6,443 nt of DNA from contig JAUWDL010000084.1 of NCBI GenBank assembly GCA_030608825.1, positions 1 to 6,443 of the forward strand. Reading direction: 5' to 3'. Of the stretch, positions 1 through 5,640 are shown one piece after another. The notes beneath the pieces were generated by a model that was not told the origin of the DNA, did not search any database, and saw only the letters and a list, made by a program, of their open reading frames with translations. Each line of letters starts with the position of its first letter. Positions within the stretch are counted from its first letter, which is position 1. Position numbers and translations under genes: made by a program. Source of the stretch: Gemmatimonadales bacterium (GTDB taxonomy: Bacteria; Gemmatimonadota; Gemmatimonadetes; Palauibacterales; Palauibacteraceae).

Positions 1-475
1 CCACGAGGTCGTTCGCATCGGTCGTCAGGATGGTACAGGATTCGATGGTCTTTCCCGCCGGCTCCCAATGCTCCCACAGGCCCGCGAAACAGAACGGAAG
101 TCCATCCGGTCGTTGGAGATAGAAGGGTTGCTTCCGACCGCCCTCGCGTTTCCATTCGTAGAATCCGTCCGCGACCACGAGGCAACGGCGGTCCGCGAAT
201 GCGTCCTTGAAGGCGGGCTTGGTGTGCGCCGTCTCGGCTCTCGCGTTGATCAACGTCGGCCAGGAGGAAGGCTCGTCGACCCAGCAGGGCATGAGTCCCC
301 ACCTGAGCAGCGCCAACTCGCGACCTCCTCGCCGCTCGTCGTAACGGATGACCGGGATTACCTGAGTCGGCGCCACGTTGTACCGGGGCGAGAGCGAGTC
401 TGGCTCGAAATAGTCCACCTCGAAGAGGCGAGCGACCTCCGCTGCTTGAGTCGTGAGAGTGAAGCGGCCACACAT
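1..475 (-). CDS. SRAP-family (YedK/HMCES-type) abasic-site DNA-protein crosslink protein, 3' end cut by window
   Basis: SRAP proteins bind abasic sites in single-stranded DNA and form a covalent thiazolidine crosslink through Cys2 after removal of Met1, shielding the lesion. The 158 visible codons begin MCGRF, so the catalytic Cys2 is present. Further SRAP hallmarks follow in order: RYNVAPTQ (about residues 31-38), RWGLMPCW, the NARAET motif with Asn77, GFYEW with Glu107, then FAGLWE and TILTT with a following Asn. The spacing of Cys2, Asn77 and Glu107 matches the E. coli YedK active site. The expected downstream active-site His (H160 in YedK) lies just beyond the window, so completeness cannot be judged. 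The start is fixed by the need for Cys at position 2. It lies 5 bases after the stop of the 617-aa gene, so co-transcription and possibly translational coupling are likely. Family assignment is secure; the biological reason for this neighbourhood is unknown. Confidence 0.96.
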   Translation of the reverse strand, partial: MCGRFTLTTQAAEVARLFEVDYFEPDSLSPRYNVAPTQVIPVIRYDERRGGRELALLRWGLMPCWVDEPSSWPTLINARAETAHTKPAFKDAFADRRCLVVADGFYEWKREGGRKQPFYLQRPDGLPFCFAGLWEHWEPAGKTIESCTILTTDANDLV

Positions 476-480
476 CTTCG

Positions 481-2334
481 CTAGGAGCCTTCCGAGGCTT
501 CGGGTCGTGACGCGATCTCGAGCTTCGCCGTGTGGATTCCTCGAGGAGTGGTGAAGTAGACGATGTTGCTCCTGCGGCCTCGCTCAGCCGAGGGGCCGAT
601 CGCCCCGGCATACAACCGCAGACCTGCCGGGATCCCGCAAAGCAGAAAGCTTCCGTTTTGGTCCGCCACCGTCTCGAACCGTGAGAGCGATTCCGGCACG
701 GAGACTCCCGCGACCTTCCAGGCGGAGAGAGTCTCGAGGTCCACTGGAGCTGCCAGCACACCGAGGATGTCTGTGGAAAGGTGGACGATCGCGCCCTCCA
801 CCGGCAGGTCACCGCCTGCTTCCACGACCGTGCCTGCGATCACCGACATCACCGACTCTGTGGACTCTGAAGACGCGCCTTTGGCTGCGGGACAAAGAGC
901 CGCGATCAAAGTCGAGGCGGGCGGGACGGCGAGATCGACCCGGGCGACCTCGCCTTCCTGAACGACGGCTCGCTGCAGCACGGATCCGAGCCGGAGCGCG
1001 TCCGCTCGGCGATGCGAGAAAGTCAGGTAGAACTCTCCGACCGGGAGATCCTCCAGTGAGTATCGTCCCTCGGCGTCGGAGGTCGTCCGCAGGTTCGTGC
1101 CGAGCAGGGAGACCGTAGCGCCGCCGAGCGGTGCGTTGGAGGTGCTGTCGAATACCTGACCCGAGAGCGCTCCACGGCCCGGCGTGAGCCCGCCGGGCGC
1201 CACGGTGATCCGCCCCTGCGCGTCGGCGACGATGAGGACTTCCCCGCCCTGTTCCTCGATCGCACCAAGTCTGATCCTCCGGCGCGCTCTGGGCGGGTTT
1301 CCGGGGACCGCGGGACCCGTCCGTTCCATGACCGTGATCTCCTCGAGCACGGGCATGCGGATATGCCAGTCATCGACGATCCAGGCGCCGCCGGGAAGTC
1401 GGCGAAAGCCGACGCGACCTCCCAGTTCGTCTGACTCGACACCGGACGGAAGGTTCTCGTACCGATATTGGATGAACTGAAGGTGAGCGGTCGCCCGATC
1501 GAGCCACAGCACGCCGCTTATGTCGGTCCGGTCGGTTTCGAGGAGCGGCTCAAACCCCAGTCCGATCATGCCAGCGGTCTCGCCGGCGCCCTCCACGACC
1601 CGGAAGCAGTGATCATCAAGGAACAGATCCGACAGCAGGACCTGCGCATCGGGTGCAAAGTACTCGGTCGTGTCGGAGGGTAGGCGTCGCGTGTAGCCCG
1701 AGGCGGCGAGCTCCTCCACGGGCAGCGCCCGAAACGGGTTCACCGCGAGACCGCTCAGGATCTCCGTTTCCTCCTCCAGGACTCGGAGGTCTCGCGGGTC
1801 GAGCGTGCTGCGGTGCAGGCGTGTCGTGAATCGGAAAGCGCGCTGCTGCTCCGTCCAGACCGCGGTCGTCAGCGCCTTCTTCGCTTCCTCCCACACCCGA
1901 GCCATCCGGCGGCCATCTTCCGGTCGACTCTCACATCGTCTTTCGGTCTCGACGCTGAGGGTGGCCAGCTCGACGGGGCGCACCGGCATTTCCAGGCGGT
2001 ATTGGCGTGGCGGGCCGAGCGTCAGGCTCAACGGAAGGGAGGAAAAGCTGTCGTACCCGATTCGCTCCGCCCTTACGGCATAGCGGCCTGCCGCCGGCGC
2101 CTGCAGCACGAAGACTCCCCGGTCGTTGGTGAGTGTCCCCGCGACCGTGGAGTCTCTCCCGTCCAGGAGAACAACGAAAGCACCTTCGATAGGTATTCCC
2201 GAGCTTTCCTCGACGAGCGTCCCCCTGACCGACTGGGCTTCGAGCTGAGGGGAGTGGAAGAGGATAGCCAGGCAACCGAGGAGCGCTACTGCATGGACGG
2301 GCCTTGACTCTGCGCGGCAACGCGATCGGGACAT
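481..2334 (-). CDS. Secreted protein with carboxypeptidase-regulatory-like domains, paralogue 2 (617 aa)
   Basis: Predicted exported protein of unknown function. Residues 1-34 form a signal peptide: basic start, hydrophobic stretch AVALLGCLAILF, likely cleavage near LEA-QS. Residues about 36-116 resemble a carboxypeptidase-regulatory-like (CarboxypepD_reg) beta-sandwich, with the pattern GTLVEE..G.PIEGAFVVL...G...T...G.F.L.AP..GRY.VRAERIGY. Residues about 117-340 are a Trp/Arg-rich middle domain I cannot assign. Residues about 389-472 form a second regulatory-like repeat (SGQVFDSTSNAPLGGATVSL...T..D.EGRYSLEDLPVGEFYL), and about 497-607 a third, more diverged one. No peptidase catalytic motif is visible, so this is not itself a carboxypeptidase. 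The mature protein has exactly four cysteines (134, 243, 481, 566), all matched in the upstream paralogue. The gene starts 20 bases after that paralogue's stop, with a weak AGG-type ribosome site. A GTG at codon 13 is an alternative start that would keep the signal peptide. Likely location is the periplasm or cell surface. Confidence 0.9.
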   Translation of the reverse strand: MSRSRCRAESRPVHAVALLGCLAILFHSPQLEAQSVRGTLVEESSGIPIEGAFVVLLDGRDSTVAGTLTNDRGVFVLQAPAAGRYAVRAERIGYDSFSSLPLSLTLGPPRQYRLEMPVRPVELATLSVETERRCESRPEDGRRMARVWEEAKKALTTAVWTEQQRAFRFTTRLHRSTLDPRDLRVLEEETEILSGLAVNPFRALPVEELAASGYTRRLPSDTTEYFAPDAQVLLSDLFLDDHCFRVVEGAGETAGMIGLGFEPLLETDRTDISGVLWLDRATAHLQFIQYRYENLPSGVESDELGGRVGFRRLPGGAWIVDDWHIRMPVLEEITVMERTGPAVPGNPPRARRRIRLGAIEEQGGEVLIVADAQGRITVAPGGLTPGRGALSGQVFDSTSNAPLGGATVSLLGTNLRTTSDAEGRYSLEDLPVGEFYLTFSHRRADALRLGSVLQRAVVQEGEVARVDLAVPPASTLIAALCPAAKGASSESTESVMSVIAGTVVEAGGDLPVEGAIVHLSTDILGVLAAPVDLETLSAWKVAGVSVPESLSRFETVADQNGSFLLCGIPAGLRLYAGAIGPSAERGRRSNIVYFTTPRGIHTAKLEIASRPEASEGS

Positions 2335-2354
2335 CGGCGACCTACAGCTTCGGC

Positions 2355-4202
2355 TCAGGACCCGCTCAAGCTTTCGGTCGGGGCCGCTACCTCGAAGATC
2401 GCTTCGTGGATCTCATCCTCGGCGACCGTGAAATAAAACACTTCCTCGGCGCCGATCCCGTCTTGATCCTCCGAGCTCGCTGCCGAGTAGAGTCTGATGC
2501 CGGTCGGGACTCCGCAAAACAGAAAGCCGCCGTTGTGGTCCGAGGTCGTCTCGAGCTGGATCTTCTCGACGCCCGCGTCCGGCTCGGCGAGCTCGGACCC
2601 CTCGAACACGCCACTAAGGTGGGTCGACAAGCGCACGGTCGCGTCCCGCATCGGATCTCCCGAGAGGGCGTCTATAACCAGGCCGACGACTATGCCCTCG
2701 TCCCTCTCCTGCCCGGGGCACAAGGTCGGTGCCAGACGCCGAGCCGACGGAATGGTGAGGTCGACCCTGATTCGAGCGTCTTCCCGTATCTGAACGGGCC
2801 GAAGCGCCGAGCCGAGGCGAAGCATGCCCACTCTCGGGTGAGAGATCGTGACGAAGAAGTCACCGGGCGGAAGATACTCCAACGAGTACTGTCCCTCTTC
2901 GTCGGTCGTCGTCCGGAAGTTGGTACCCAGGAGCGCAACCGTCGCGTGAGAGAGGGCCGCATTCTGTGTGCTGTCGAACGCCACGCCGACGAGGGAGCCG
3001 CGTCCCGTCGGGCCGACGGATTGGCCGACCGGGTCGGAGATCCCGACGAGCGCCCCGCCCTCCTCCTTGACGGCGACCAGCTTCCGCTTCTCGCGCAGGC
3101 GGCGGAGACTGCCCGGAACCGGATGGGGGTTGCCCTCCAACGTGACCTCGGTGACCGGCATGCGGATATGCCAATCGTCTACGACCCAACCCCCGCCCGG
3201 GAGCATGCGGAACTCGAGGCGCCCGCCCAGCTTCTCGGCACCCCTGATCCTCCCGGGGAGGTACTCGTAGCGGTAATCCACGAATCGGAGGTGAGCATCG
3301 CGTGCATTCAACCAGAGCACGCCGCTGACGTCCGTCTTGTCACCGTCCCGCTTCACCGGCTCGAACTCGAGTCCTACCATCCCATCCATGTCGCCTCGCC
3401 CCTCGACGACCCTGAAGCAATGGTGGTCCAGGAAAACGTCCGACAAGAGGGTCTGCGCGTCCGGAGCATAGTACTCCGTGGCGTTGTCGTCTTCGGAGCG
3501 CCGAACGTAGCCGATCTCAGCGAGCTCCTCAGCCGGCAAAGCCCGGAAGGGATACGCGGCCAGGCCGGTCTTTATCTCACCCTGCTGCTCGAGGATCTCC
3601 AGGTTGCGGGGGTCGAGCAGGCGCTCCCAGAGTTGGATGGTAAACCGGAAATTCCGCTCCTTCTCCGTCCACACCGCGGTGGTCAGCGCCTTCCGCGCCT
3701 CCTCCCAGACGGCTGCCACACGCTCGCCCTCGGCCTTCCGGATATTGCACTGGCGTTCGCCCTCGACGCTGATCTGCGCCAGCTCGACGGGGCGCACGGG
3801 CATGGTCAGTCGGTAGTCGAGCACCTGCCCCATCTCGAGATCCAGATCCGGAGATGTGTGGCTCTCGTACCCGATTCGCTCTGCCTTCAACCGGTAGCGG
3901 CCTGGAGAGGGTGCCTCGAGCACGAAGCGTCCTACAGCGTTCGTCAACATGGCGACGACCTGCTTGCCATCTGCGTCCACCAGAACGACAAACGCTCCCT
4001 CGATCGGCGCGTTCAGCGTCTCCTCGACGAGCTCGCCGCGGACGGTTTGAGCGGGGGTTGAACGGAGGGGAACGAGCAGCAGAAGGCCGAGCGCCCAGAC
4101 GGCTCGCACGTACTTACGGCGCCAGCCGGGCGTCGGCCGCACCGCGGTTCGAACCGCTACAGTTGATAAGAAGTGCCTCATCACTCCGACCGACCCTGCC
4201 AT
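2355..4202 (-). CDS. Secreted protein with carboxypeptidase-regulatory-like domains, paralogue 1 (615 aa)
   Basis: First gene of the minus-strand block and a tandem paralogue of the next one, with the same order of domains. The signal-peptide core is AVWALGLLLLVPL (residues about 34-46), with cleavage near STPAQ-T. A regulatory-like beta-sandwich spans about 54-134, the unassigned middle domain about 135-352, a second sandwich about 403-484 (DSTQNAALSHATVALLGTN), and a third about 503-605. Over residues 134-178, 32 of 45 positions match paralogue 2 without gaps (my count by eye). Mature cysteines are 152, 262, 495 and 563. The start is uncertain. The longest frame (ATG at 4202) gives an unusually long 33-residue n-region. 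ATG at 4181 and GTG at 4109 are in frame, and the GTG gives the most typical signal peptide (M-RAVWALGLLLLVP). A GGAG lies 13 bases before the 4202 ATG, and another GGAG only 2 bases before the 4181 ATG. Function unknown; export to periplasm or surface is inferred. Confidence 0.88.
   Translation of the reverse strand: MAGSVGVMRHFLSTVAVRTAVRPTPGWRRKYVRAVWALGLLLLVPLRSTPAQTVRGELVEETLNAPIEGAFVVLVDADGKQVVAMLTNAVGRFVLEAPSPGRYRLKAERIGYESHTSPDLDLEMGQVLDYRLTMPVRPVELAQISVEGERQCNIRKAEGERVAAVWEEARKALTTAVWTEKERNFRFTIQLWERLLDPRNLEILEQQGEIKTGLAAYPFRALPAEELAEIGYVRRSEDDNATEYYAPDAQTLLSDVFLDHHCFRVVEGRGDMDGMVGLEFEPVKRDGDKTDVSGVLWLNARDAHLRFVDYRYEYLPGRIRGAEKLGGRLEFRMLPGGGWVVDDWHIRMPVTEVTLEGNPHPVPGSLRRLREKRKLVAVKEEGGALVGISDPVGQSVGPTGRGSLVGVAFDSTQNAALSHATVALLGTNFRTTTDEEGQYSLEYLPPGDFFVTISHPRVGMLRLGSALRPVQIREDARIRVDLTIPSARRLAPTLCPGQERDEGIVVGLVIDALSGDPMRDATVRLSTHLSGVFEGSELAEPDAGVEKIQLETTSDHNGGFLFCGVPTGIRLYSAASSEDQDGIGAEEVFYFTVAEDEIHEAIFEVAAPTESLSGS
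4144..4157. promoter_or_regulatory. Perfect 14-bp palindrome GCGGTTCGAACCGC, candidate operator
   Basis: The sequence reads identically on both strands for 14 bases. It contains GTTCGAACC at 4147-4155, which recurs at 4342-4350 just upstream of the plus-strand block. If the 615-aa protein starts at ATG 4202 or 4181, this site lies inside its first codons. If it starts at GTG 4109, the site lies about 40 bases upstream in the untranslated region. It resembles a dimer-binding operator, but no regulator is identified. Confidence 0.35.
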
Positions 4203-4297
4203 CTATCAATCAGCGCTCCAAGCTCAAGATAAGCCCGCGCGGAAGGGTGCGCTGCGGATCCTCGCTCCACCGAGCCACGCGAGCAGGGCCCTCGGCC

Positions 4298-4326
4298 TTG
4301 CCCCGGCCCGATCTCGGCCAGAGAAT
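4298..4326 (+). promoter_or_regulatory. Possible sigma-70-like promoter for the plus-strand block
   Basis: TTGCCC at 4298-4303 matches 4 of 6 bases of TTGACA, and GAGAAT at 4321-4326 matches 4 of 6 of TATAAT, with a 17-base spacer. Transcription would start near 4333, leaving a leader of about 40 bases before the ATG at 4372. The GTTCGAAC site at 4342-4349 would then sit just downstream of the start point, a common position for a repressor site. Both hexamers are weak, so this is tentative. Confidence 0.3.
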
Positions 4327-4341
4327 GCGTCCGTATCAGCA

Positions 4342-4350
4342 GTTCGAACC
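4342..4350. promoter_or_regulatory. Second copy of GTTCGAACC, candidate operator
   Basis: This 9-mer contains the 8-bp palindrome GTTCGAAC at 4342-4349 and is identical to the core of the 14-bp palindrome at 4144-4157. It ends 21 bases before the ATG of the 100-aa gene. The pair brackets the divergent region, which suggests one regulator could act on both blocks. The motif is short and no factor is assigned. Confidence 0.33.
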
Positions 4351-4371
4351 CAGACAACGGGGGCCGAAGGA

Positions 4372-4674
4372 ATGCCGTCCAGCTCTTCTATCATCAAGAA
4401 GCTCATCTTTCGCCTCGATGGCGCCGCGGACAGCAAGAAAGTCAGCTTCACGAGCGCCGCCGGGACCCGTTGGGTGGCCGAGCTGTGCCTGCACTCCGGC
4501 ACCGACCCACAGTCGCCGCGGCTGATGATCCTGTTTCGCGACCTGGATGAGCCGACGACGCCGCAGAGGTACAATCTGGCGCCGACGTGGACATCGAAGG
4601 TACCCGCCGAGGCGGCCGAGCAGCTGGTAGAACGGGATCTGCGAGAGCTGCTTGCCACCTCCGTCAAGGCCTGA
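4372..4674 (+). CDS. Small protein of unknown function (100 aa)
   Basis: I do not recognise this family. The protein is a soluble, mixed-charge polypeptide with no signal peptide or membrane segment. Visible features are a basic N-terminus (IIKKLIFRL), a central GTRWVAELCLHSG segment, a hydrophobic-then-acidic stretch LMILFRDLDEP (about 51-61), RYNLAPT (66-72), and a C-terminal amphipathic helix rich in Glu and Leu (about 79-96). The order suggests a small beta-rich body followed by a helix. A purine-rich GAAGGA directly abuts the ATG, which is closer than an ideal ribosome site, so the start is only moderately sure. It is first in a tight plus-strand run with the 78-aa protein and tdk. RYNLAPT echoes the SRAP motif RYNVAPT, but nothing else in the protein matches SRAP. 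Confidence 0.75.
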   Translation: MPSSSSIIKKLIFRLDGAADSKKVSFTSAAGTRWVAELCLHSGTDPQSPRLMILFRDLDEPTTPQRYNLAPTWTSKVPAEAAEQLVERDLRELLATSVKA

Positions 4675-4678
4675 GGGA
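4673..4678 (+). promoter_or_regulatory. Ribosome binding site deciding the start of the 78-aa gene
   Basis: GAGGGA overlaps the TGA stop of the 100-aa gene and lies 9 bases before the ATG at 4688. It supports that ATG over the in-frame ATG at 4652, which lies inside the preceding gene and would add 12 Pro/Arg-rich residues. Confidence 0.6.
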
Positions 4679-4687
4679 CGTCCAGCC

Positions 4688-4924
4688 ATGAGAAGGACTT
4701 TCTTCGATCAGAACCTCCTCGAGTGGGAAGCCTATGTGTCGGGTGGACAGCCCGGATCGCGGGCCGCCGCTCGCATCTACTTCAACTGTCTGACCGACAG
4801 GACTCGCAGACCGTTGTTCGTGACGCACGAGGGCGGTGACCTGGTGGAAGCCCAGCGAGCACTCGGCGAGCTTGATACAGCCGGCTTGGTGGCCCTGCGG
4901 GACCAGGCAGAGCCGCTGCCCTGA
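4688..4924 (+). CDS. Small protein of unknown function (78 aa)
   Basis: I do not recognise this family. It begins [20 protein letters not shown] and appears soluble, with no signal or membrane segment. The central part, [17 protein letters not shown] (about 29-45), looks like beta strands around a single Cys. The second half is acidic and helical ([20 protein letters not shown]). A short aromatic and acidic N-terminus followed by strands and a helix would fit a compact alpha/beta protein. The start at 4688 is chosen because of the GAGGGA ribosome site; a longer frame from 4652 would overlap the 100-aa gene. It begins 13 bases after the 100-aa gene and ends 4 bases before tdk, so co-transcription with the kinase is likely. 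A functional link to nucleotide metabolism is only suggested by position. Confidence 0.75.
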   Translation: MRRTFFDQNLLEWEAYVSGGQPGSRAAARIYFNCLTDRTRRPLFVTHEGGDLVEAQRALGELDTAGLVALRDQAEPLP

Positions 4925-4928
4925 CCGC

Positions 4929-5564
4929 ATGATCAAGGAGCACCGGGACGGTTGGATCGAAGTCGTCACCGGCGTGATGTTCAGCGGCAAGTCGGAGGAG
5001 CTGCTGCGCAGGGTGCGCCGGGCGATCATCGCGCGGAAGAGCGTACAGGTGTTCAAGTCGCATCTCGACGACCGCTACGGCGGGATCGGTCACATCAGCT
5101 CTCACGACGGCCAGGAGATCCCGGCATTGCCGGTCTCGAGCTCGCGAGACATCGCCGAGCAGGTGGAGCGCGGGACCCAGGTCGTGGCGATCGATGAAGC
5201 GCAGTTTCTCGATGACGGAGTGGTCGCCGTCGTGAACGCGCTCGCCGACGAGGGTCGCCGGGTCCTCATCGCCGGAACCGACATGGACTTCCGCGGCGAG
5301 CCGTTCGGCCCCGTCCCAGCCTTGCTGGCGGTCGCGGAGCGGATCGACAAGCTGCACGCGATCTGCGTCGTCTGCGGCGAGCTGGCGACTCGAAACCAGC
5401 GTCTGATCGATGGAAAGCCGGCCGCCGCCGAGGGTCCGACGATTCAGGTCGGAGGGCTGGAGAGTTACGAAGCTCGCTGTCGGCGCTGCCACGAGGTGCC
5501 TTCGGCGGCGGATGATCAGATGCAGCTCATCTCCCAGATTCGGCGTCCTGGAAACTCGGGCTGA
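4929..5564 (+). CDS. tdk: Thymidine kinase, type II (zinc-binding TK1-like), 211 aa
   Basis: Cytosolic salvage enzyme that phosphorylates thymidine to dTMP using ATP. The P-loop [10 protein letters not shown] spans residues 15-24, with Lys21 the ATP-binding lysine. The Walker-B-like and catalytic segment IDEAQFLDD spans 88-96, with Glu90 the likely catalytic base. [12 protein letters not shown] (116-127) is the conserved loop after it. Four cysteines (CVVC at 146-149 and CRRC at 184-187) form the structural zinc site. The lasso with the thymidine-contact region is near [13 protein letters not shown] (172-184). The length fits the family (about 190-215 aa). The start at 4929 leaves 9 residues before the EVVTG strand that leads into the P-loop. 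An open frame continues upstream to 4836, but it overlaps the 78-aa gene and adds nothing conserved. There is no strong Shine-Dalgarno sequence, so translation may be coupled to the 78-aa gene, whose stop is 4 bases upstream. All key residues are intact. Confidence 0.97.
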   Translation: MIKEHRDGWIEVVTGVMFSGKSEELLRRVRRAIIARKSVQVFKSHLDDRYGGIGHISSHDGQEIPALPVSSSRDIAEQVERGTQVVAIDEAQFLDDGVVAVVNALADEGRRVLIAGTDMDFRGEPFGPVPALLAVAERIDKLHAICVVCGELATRNQRLIDGKPAAAEGPTIQVGGLESYEARCRRCHEVPSAADDQMQLISQIRRPGNSG

Positions 5565-5579
5565 TTCGTTCCTAGAAGA

Positions 5580-5605
5580 CGGTCGTTCTCCGACAGCGGC
5601 GACCG
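5580..5605 (+). other. Weak inverted repeat in the tdk-lipoprotein spacer
   Basis: CGGTCG at 5580-5585 pairs with CGACCG at 5600-5605 around a 14-base loop. No T-run follows, so it is not a typical intrinsic terminator. It is the only stem-like structure I found in the 76-base spacer after tdk. Confidence 0.15.
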
Positions 5606-5640
5606 GAACATGGACAAGCCGTCGTGGGTTGACCAGGGAT

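Larger units (their letters stand above)
4203..4371. promoter_or_regulatory. Divergent intergenic region between the two gene blocks
   Basis: This 169-base stretch separates the minus-strand secreted-protein/SRAP block from the plus-strand tdk block, so promoters for both directions are expected here. Much of it is GC-rich, with repeated CTCGGCC at 4291-4297 and 4313-4319. The more AT-rich patches are at 4201-4210 and 4226-4232, the latter reading TTATCT on the minus strand. I found no convincing minus-strand -35/-10 pair, no tRNA and no recognisable riboswitch. Confidence 0.6.

Noticed and set aside
68..484. A 138-codon open frame on the plus strand
   Set aside because: It is antisense to the SRAP gene, which has complete family motifs on the minus strand.
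2304..4061. A 585-codon open frame on the plus strand, antisense to the 615-aa secreted protein gene
   Set aside because: It mirrors a strongly supported gene, has no recognisable motifs, and its Arg/Asp/Leu-rich composition is typical of antisense frames in GC-rich DNA.
4140..4160. GGTTCGAACC resembling a tRNA T-arm (also at 4341-4350)
   Set aside because: No acceptor stem, D-arm or anticodon arm can be built around either copy, and the flanks do not pair as a five-base T-stem.
4567..4587. RYNLAPT in the 100-aa protein, similar to RYNVAPT of SRAP proteins
   Set aside because: The protein lacks Cys2, NARAE and GFYEW and is too short; treated as coincidence rather than an SRAP fragment.
4836..4928. 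Upstream extension of the tdk frame to an ATG at 4836
   Set aside because: It would overlap the 78-aa gene and add 31 residues with no family counterpart; the ATG at 4929 gives the normal length.
5565..5640. Intrinsic terminator after tdk
   Set aside because: The only inverted repeat has a 6-bp stem, a 14-base loop and no following T-run.
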